DNA of 64,000 bases, from assembly GCA_032718565.1 (NCBI GenBank), contig JAVGVS010000024.1:3259213-3323212 (forward strand), written 5' to 3'. The notes beneath the pieces are model-generated. The model ran no database searches. It saw only the letters and a program-made list of their open reading frames with translations, and had not been told where the DNA came from. Source of the stretch: Distichodus sexfasciatus. Taxonomy: Eukaryota > Chordata > Actinopteri > Characiformes > Distichodontidae. Of the stretch, positions 57,212 to 64,000 are shown one piece after another. The translations under genes and the position numbers were made by a program. Position 1 is the stretch's first letter; each line of letters begins with the position of its first letter.

Positions 57212-58347
57212 TTAATGAGCTGATTATTCATGTTTAAGTCTCTGGGAAAGTGTGGGATTAGCATTAAATGATGCTGCATCCTTAATGCTAATGAACCTGA
57301 CCAGATCACCAGCAATACTTTTTGTAATAATTAACATTAACTGTAGCCAGTCTATAAAATGTGATGTAGAAGTAACAGCATATAAATAAAGTCATGTTTC
57401 TGAAGGGCTGAGAGGGAAACGGGGAAAGATTTTTACATTAATCATGTCCTTTATAGTTAGATTGCTCTTGAGTTGCAGATTCAGGCTCTTTAAAGTGATC
57501 TATTTTAGAACGCATGAGCAGCTTCTCTGCACTTTCACACTTAATGGTGCATTTCCAAAGGCGATTGTGTGGGTTTTATTGAAATAATGAATGAACAACA
57601 AATCTAATTTTAAGTGTGACCTTTTTGAGTTGCTGACGCTGAGTAATTACCATTTCTGAGGCGTGTGTTGCTAGCTTCAAAAGTGACCTTTAGGTGCTGT
57701 TCGAGCATCCAGTAACGGCCCTCGATCCATCATTATTCACTGTTAATCAGTGGATTTGAAGGCTTATCGATCTTGCGTTCACGTAATTTAAGAAACTCAC
57801 TCCTGTATTTTTCTAGCACGGCCATACGTCTGTGAAACAAAACAGTTCCCAAAAGGGCTTTTAACCAAAGCAATTCTGTCCATTCTAGGAAATAATCTGA
57901 CGCAGAGATCAATTTCAGTCTGGCTGAAGGCGTGTTCGCAACAGGCCGGCCCACACCAGCGCGACTGCAGTAAAACAAGTGTAGGCTTCGCCACTGGCGA
58001 GCTGTGAATTACAATGATTTATTACCGGTGCGACTGTGATCGGAAAGTAAACAGAAACATTCGGCGCTCGGCGGAATCAATCAGCACCCTAAGAGGCCGC
58101 TCCTCCATCACCCGGCTGAGGCACTGAGAAGCTGCCTCAGCGCTAAATGCTAAATACCCACCCCAGTGCCAAAGCGAAATTGATTCCCAAATTGAACTGT
58201 TAGGAATGTCATTATTTTAATACTCCCTAGTAAGTCACAATACGGAGCTGCGAGAGCATTTATCATTTCAGTACCAACTTGACAATAAAGAAGTGTCATA
58301 TTAACCGTACATAACAACTTCCTTTTTACTTTAGCAATTCAACTTTT
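57212..58347. other. gene desert, no gene recognised
   Basis: Mixed composition; 57225-57330 and 58010-58160 look single-copy. No coding signal. Confidence 0.4.
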
Positions 58348-58665
58348 GGGGAGGCACAGTGGCGCGGTGGTTAGCGCTGCCGCTTCACAGCGAGAGGGTC
58401 CTGGGTTCGATCCCCGGGGTCAGCCATAGGGTCTTTCTGTGTGGAGCTTGCATGCTCTCCCCATGTTCACATGGGTTTCCTCCGGGTGCTCCAAAGGCAT
58501 GCACTGTAGGTTAATTGGCGACTCTAAATTGGCCCCGTAAGGTGTGATTGAGAGTGTGTGCGCCATGCGGCGTGTTGTGCCTGTCCAGGATTGGTCCCCG
58601 CCTTGCCCCCGTGGGTCCCAGGATAGGCTCCGGTCCCCGCGACCCTGATAGTTATTAAGTGGTTC
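58348..58665 (+). mobile_element. SINE-like family B copy 4 (forward, near full length)
   Basis: Head GGCACAGTGGCGCGGTGG, B-box-like GGTTCGATCCCCGG, and the complete 3' end GGATAGGCTCCGGTCC to CGCGACCCTGATAG. Confidence 0.8.
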
Positions 58666-59056
58666 GGATATGAATTTAACTTTCAAAGGCTGCCTCCTTT
58701 ATGACGTCCTGTTGACACAACAAAGTTTTCTCTTCAGGTAAAATTGGCTCCCGTGTTTAAATTGGCAAGCAAAATCCACTAGAGCTACATTTGGAATGTG
58801 ACAGTGCCACCGAACCAATCTCTCCATCCGTCGGGCTGGCTGGGAATTTATGGATGGGATTTAATTTGACCGTGTACGCCTTCCGACACACAAACGCACG
58901 CAGATGAAATGTGATTGAATGCAATCAGTCAGCGCTGAATGGAGTCGGAGCAGGCTTCATTTTGGTAAGTGCTTTATCTCTCTGCCTCATTTTGTCGAAC
59001 AATGGCGCAAACGCGCGTCTACCGGGAGGTTGCGGCTGGAAAAAGAACGAAAGATT

Positions 59057-59080
59057 GGGTGGGTGGGTGGGTGGTGCAGG
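59057..59080. repeat. short (GGGT)n microsatellite
   Basis: About five GGGT units. Confidence 0.8.
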
Positions 59081-59784
59081 AGGGAAAAGAAGAGAGATAA
59101 ATGAACATGGAATGAAAGTCTTCTGCTCCGCTGAACTGCACTGCTACACATCTGTCCCCGCCATTGGGTACAACCTCATGCAACAGATCAGTTTGTTGAA
59201 AGTTAGAGGAACACCAGGATGTCCTTATTCTCATTCTTCTTGCTGTGAAAAGTTGCACCAAAACTGACGTGAGATTCATTTCAGTGGGGAGAAAAGTATG
59301 TGAATCTCAATAAAAATACATTTTCTTGACTTTCTGTTGGACTCAGGGGAGTGGATTATGAAGAAAGAGTATTTACTGAGGCCACAACGCCTGGAAGTCC
59401 ATTTAAACCTGTGGGTAAATGGTCTGGTCTGGCTTTACGTTGGAACACCTGAACGCTCTCTTTGTCACTGACCAGGCTTAGGGAGGTTTCCTTCATCATA
59501 AAGACACTTGAGCTGGAGAACAGGATGAAACACAGACCAGCCAGAGAAGTGAAGTGTAGTCAACAAAAGGATAAAAGAGTAAACAACTGTTGTTGGTTTG
59601 TGGTGGTTATTTATTCTGTTAGTTGTGGAATTGTTTTTGGGTGAGCTGCTGGACATCTGAAATTCCCCTTGGGGATGAATACCAATCGACCGACCGACTG
59701 ACCGATTGATTGGCTAGTTAAATAGATGACTTCAGGGTCTCAGGGACTCATTCACTCTAATTGAAAATGTATCATAAATTATTT

Positions 59785-60432
59785 GTGACCCTGCACGTCA
59801 AAACCAGTCGCTTGTCGCAACGGAGGTTTCCGAGAAAAATTAGCGTTTATGTTGCGTGGGGTAAAATGTTGGATTTTTTGTTTTTAGTGTTTTGAAACAG
59901 TGGAAGGTCTATACTGTACTGCTGTGAATAAATTTGGCTGAAAAACTTACCCTTTCCATCCTAAAAACGTGACTTTCTTGAGGTGAGGAATTCAATTCCA
60001 GCAGAATGTTAAAAGTTTCTGTTTTGACCGCTCTACTTCAATATTTACGGTAAATCCACTGGTTGACTAGCGTGAAGATATTTCTCCGGAATCCATCTTC
60101 GTCTCCCGAGTTCAGTTAACCTAACGCAGGTAGGCTATCCGTGTGGCTGTGAATGCAGCGTAGGCTACCGTAAATGCAAACGTAGCCGCGACCGCACCAA
60201 GCGTCTGTGAGTGCTACGGCGATAGTCAACTTCAAAGGCAGATTTCTCCGTTTCTCACTTGGCGTGACAGGAGAAACCCGACTCCTTTGAATGTTGATAT
60301 CTCAGTCATATGTCGTCCCATTCATTCAATGTAGGTATTGTTTTGAAGGTTGATTTATGCCCTTTCATGAAAACATAATAACTCAATTTTGAAAATTTGC
60401 GACAAGCGACTGGTTTTACTGTGGAGGGTCAC
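59785..60432. mobile_element. MITE family D copy 2
   Basis: Nearly identical to 50091-50726 in the same orientation; differs by scattered substitutions and a few bases near 60365-60385. Flanked by ATTT on both sides (59781-59784, 60433-60436), a possible 4-bp target duplication. Confidence 0.85.
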
Positions 60433-60778
60433 ATTTCAAGTTTCTAAAATTGTTTGATTTTATAAGATCTCCTCTTGATTATTGCTGTTCTCCATGTTTT
60501 TCCCTCTTCAAATTATAGATTAACTCCAGAACAGTGAAGAAAATTCTGCAAGTAGACAATTCTGAGAAGTCTTCGCTGGCTACCTGTCTTCTATCATGTT
60601 CAGCAGAAATTACATCTGTGAAGCTCTACATGGGTGTACTATCCACTATGTGAGTCAACTTTTCCACTCATACTCTCCTGCTTGTCCTCTGCCTTCCTCT
60701 GAAGCTCAACTGCTTTGTGTGCAAATTTATGTCTCTGTCTCCTTATTTGTGGAGCCATTCTTGTTCTCTACAGGTGAA

Positions 60779-61013
60779 AGTGAGTAACTGTTTGTCTTAG
60801 TGAACACAGCACAGCACAGCACACAGTGCACCACAACCAAATGTGACCTCTGCATTTAGTCCAACTGTGAAAGAACGGTGGGCAGCTAACAAGCGCCCGG
60901 GGAGCAGTGCTTGGGGACGGTACCTTGCTCATGAGTACTTCAGTGGTAACTTTACCCGTCCTGGGATTCGACCCGGGCGAACACCATAACCGTTACGCTA
61001 CCAACTGCCCCAA
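60779..61013 (-). mobile_element. SINE-like family A copy 10 (reverse, near full length)
   Basis: CAGCACAGCACACAGTGCAC to the head complement GTTACGCTACCAACTGCCCC. Little diverged. Confidence 0.85.
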
Positions 61014-62856
61014 CACGTGTTTATTGTGTTTTGTTTGTCTATATATGCTTTGCTAAGCAACCTTGGTTTGGAGAAAGGAACTTTATCAATTAAACATTCA
61101 TATAATTAATATTTTATCTATGGATTCTGGATCCAAAAACTGCAGAGCTGCACAATGCCTACTAATCACCAGACATCTCTAAAATGATTTAAATTGTTAA
61201 AACGAGGCATGTCGTCCCTGAAGGTACAGTTTACACTCTCATAAAGAAGTCAAGCAAGCACCGCTGAACAGCTGCCTCTACAGGGATCATGCAGAAAATC
61301 TGTTTGCTATGCTTATTATGAAATTATGGGAGTGAGCTCTATTTGATGGGGTTTATCATCTCCGAAGTCACCAAGGTTAAGAAGGAGGTGAGGGAGCTGA
61401 AGTTAAAATAAAAGCGCCAATAATGTAACAGTCTTTTACCGTAAGGAATGTTCAGACGGGGAACGAAAAGGTCACACGTCGAATCCCATCTCGTCACAAA
61501 CAATTTTACTTTCGGAGGAAAAAAATGTGTGCTGACATGATATTATCAGGTTATGTAATGCACTTGCCTGATTAAATAATTTCATGTGCATCAAATCGCC
61601 GATGATGAATGTAACGTTGATCATTAGAATTTGCAGACTAACCCCCGGGTCTCAGGTGCAACAAATATCCACATGCATTTGTTTCTCGTTGCAGCTGAGG
61701 CCCGAGATGCATTAAAGCTCTCCAACAAAAGCCGTGTTCCCTTGTTGTTACCTTCCAGCACGTCTCCCTTATGACATGAACAGTACAAACAGTGTTGCCC
61801 TAAAAGGAGCCATAAATGTGATTGAGCTGGCGTTTAGGTGATGCGTCTGCCTGCTTAAAAGCTCCTGTTCCAGCCGGGGGATTACGGCATCCTTTCTCCA
61901 TGAGCGGAGTGACATTTACCACTGCAAAGCTGTGGGAGAAAGCCAAGCTTTCTCTTGAACACAGGCAGTATTAACCAGCATTTAGGTCATTGGATAAGCC
62001 TGCATCTGCACACAAACCCATTGGTTCGTTCGGGAGGCCCGTTGTCGATTAAACGGCGCCGGCGTAAAAAGACGACGGATCCGCGAGTGTTTAATCTTCA
62101 TTAAAGATTCGTTTTATTATTGTCAACATCGCTTCTCATAAAACCAGGCGTTGCGATGCGATGCTACGAACGGAGATTCGAATGTGGGTTTCTTTTGTTT
62201 ATTGGATTAAGAAAGGATAAAGTGAGATTTAGGCAACAACAAACATGGCAGTGAATGAAAACTGACATGAATATGCATGATGCCATTGTGAGAGTGGCTT
62301 ATATTGAAAAAAACGCACCCCCCATAACAGAATCCAGGCTCGAGCCTGACGCTGAACGAAAGGATTCTGGCGCAGATTCTGCAGGTCAGTGTTTTTATAT
62401 GTTGGTTTAGTGCAAACTGATAGTGCTATTGGCTACATGCGGAAAATAAGGATTACAAACGTTCTTTTAGAGGGGGATATGGATGCACGTCTAAGTGAAA
62501 ATCCCCGAGGCCCAAGCTTTACTAACTCCCCATCCGAGACGTTGGATTATCTCTGCAATCTGCTGGAAAGAGTAGATTTCCTCTTCTTACTCACTCTCTC
62601 TTCCGTGCACACACATATACACACAGGGTTTTCTGTCCAAACAGACAGCTCTGCATTATATTCCCTCCAGAGACAGCTGCCCGGAGTGTAATTAAAAGAT
62701 AAACGCACCTGGGCAATATCCATTAATGCAGGTCACATCGCATCACCTACTTTAAACTGTACCATGACGGGGGGGGGGAAGGAAAAGTGAACAGTTGTTA
62801 TTTTGATTTTCACCTTAAAACTAAAGCAGTTCAGCAATAAAGTGAAAAACCCTATT
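61014..62856. other. gene desert, no gene recognised
   Basis: 61600-62110 is single-copy and of balanced composition. A G run lies at 62769-62777. Open frames of up to 100 aa do not match any family. Confidence 0.4.
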
Positions 62857-63462
62857 CAGTGTTGGGGAGTGACGAGAAAACGTAGCGATGTTACATATTC
62901 AGGTTACAAATGATGGGCAACTGTATTCCGTTACGGATGGTAATGTTAATAGAGTTACACTGTTAAAAATAATGGATTACATGACAGTATGGTATGGTAA
63001 AAAAGAGGTCGAAATAATGACTTAGTATCTTGAAATAATGAGAAACTTTCTCGAAATAACGACTTAGTATCTCGAAATTTTAACTTAAATATCTCAAAAT
63101 AATCACTTAGATAACTAAGTCGAAAATTTGAGGAAATTGATCGTTATTTTGAGATTGACATTTTGTAAATGTCCATTTAACGTAAGTTGTCACAGTCACA
63201 CAATGCAGGAGTCAGAGCTGGAGCCACCACCACAGAGCCTGGGAAGAAATGCATTTCAGTCTTGGTAATCCAGACAGCACTTCACGTTAAAAGTAGAAAG
63301 AGGCTGGAATATTCATAGAGAGAATGTGGAAGTAATCCAAAGAATTCAGAATATGTTACTCAGATTGAGAAATCTAACGGAATATGTTACAAATGACATT
63401 TTAGGACCTGTATTCTGCATTCTGTAGTGGAACACATTTTAAAAGTAACCTTCCCAACACCG
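62857..63462. mobile_element. hAT-type element, degraded
   Basis: Left end CAGTGTTGGGGAGTGACGAG and right end TTCCCAACACCG are inverted with one mismatch. A run of CGAAATAATGACTTAGTATC-like units sits inside (63010-63130). No clear 8-bp target duplication. Confidence 0.6.
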
Positions 63463-64000
63463 CACTCATTTCAAAATTGTAAAAATGTAAGCCAAGAGTG
63501 ATGAATAAATGCAGAAGAAGCTGAAAGAAAACCATTGCATGAATCCATTCATGAACGGCAGCGAGTGGATTGACTGCATCAGTCAATGACGACCATAAAA
63601 GAGTGACAGCGGTGATCTTTTCAATCCAGCGAGCTCAGGAGTCTTACGAACAAGACGAATCTGCTCCTAGATTCTCCGATCGAGACACCCACACGGACTG
63701 CGGATTTTGACCTCCCACTCGGTGATGCATTATGGTCAGACCTCCCAGCCCCTGCACACACTTGTTAGCTGTGATCTCCCATTCACTGATTACGCCTCTT
63801 TGATTCCGTCTCCTACACGGATTCATCTCGCGTCGAGTTATTTTAGACGCCGCGTTCCCCTGGCACACCGAGCACATTTTTACTGCTGGGGTGCTGCAAG
63901 CGTCTGTAACACATGAAAGATTTGATTTTCCTTTGTGTCGCGTACAAGTCACTGATTTCTCTAATAGAACAAGAGACAAAAGTCCCGGTCTGCTGCTCCA
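63463..64000. other. right edge, no gene recognised
   Basis: Includes a 111-aa minus-strand open frame without family resemblance or splice support. Confidence 0.4.

Noticed and set aside
12838..61013. tRNA-like heads as possible tRNA genes
   Set aside because: Box-B-like motifs occur only as heads of repeated SINE-like units; no complete cloverleaf with acceptor stem was found.
1..64000. CRISPR arrays, operons, insertion sequences or phage genes
   Set aside because: The window has introns, SINEs and vertebrate genes; no regularly spaced short repeats with unique spacers were seen.

Overview
The window looks like nuclear DNA of a ray-finned (teleost) fish. It has intron-containing vertebrate genes with GT-AG junctions, roughly 40% G+C, many dinucleotide microsatellites, two abundant tRNA-headed SINE-like families, and non-autonomous hAT-like and Tc1-like DNA transposons of the kind common in fish. 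There is no bacterial-style organisation. Five protein-coding genes can be supported; most of the rest is repeats, introns and a 3' gene desert.

Layout. (1) 1-2.7 kb, minus strand: the 5' end of a SLAIN-family microtubule plus-end gene. It has a CpG-rich promoter, a noncoding exon and the first coding exon; the rest lies beyond the left edge. (2) 6.1-10.2 kb, minus: a complete thymosin-beta gene (TMSB15-like, 46 aa) with a TATA/CCAAT promoter. (3) 13.5-14.9 kb, minus: an SLC25A53-like mitochondrial carrier with its whole reading frame in one exon. (4) 19.3-26.6 kb, minus: all seven coding exons of PRPS1 (318 aa, every junction in phase). (5) 28.0-45.9 kb, plus, head-to-head with PRPS1: a KCTD12/KCTD12b-type GABA-B receptor auxiliary subunit gene. 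(6) 46-64 kb: no recognisable gene, only repeats and unexplained single-copy stretches.

Most interesting point: the KCTD gene can make two proteins. Read straight through, exon 1 ends in Arg-Glu-stop, like classic intronless KCTD12. That same Arg-Glu-stop is a consensus splice donor (C|GTGAGT). About 15.2 kb downstream is a phase-matched acceptor and an exon encoding a proline-rich linker plus a C-terminal H2 domain of the KCTD8/KCTD16 type. The short product would have 284 aa and the long one 445 aa. The T/NFLEQ motif of the desensitising KCTD12/12b type is present in the shared part.

Synteny (from memory plus the sequence): TMSB15, SLC25A53 and PRPS1 are neighbours on human Xq22, while SLAIN1/KCTD12 share 13q22 and SLAIN2/KCTD8 share 4p. 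The block therefore looks like the X member of the 4/5/13/X paralogon, with a KCTD12b-like gene and possibly a third SLAIN paralogue.

Repeats: ten copies or fragments of SINE-like family A, six of family B (two fused to A), a three-level nest of elements at 49.4-50.8 kb, a second nest at 39 kb, a hAT copy with a perfect 8-bp target duplication and a BED-finger remnant, a Tc1-like foldback element, a likely solo LTR, and several microsatellites. Exon limits come from splice consensus and family alignment by eye; UTR ends are approximate.
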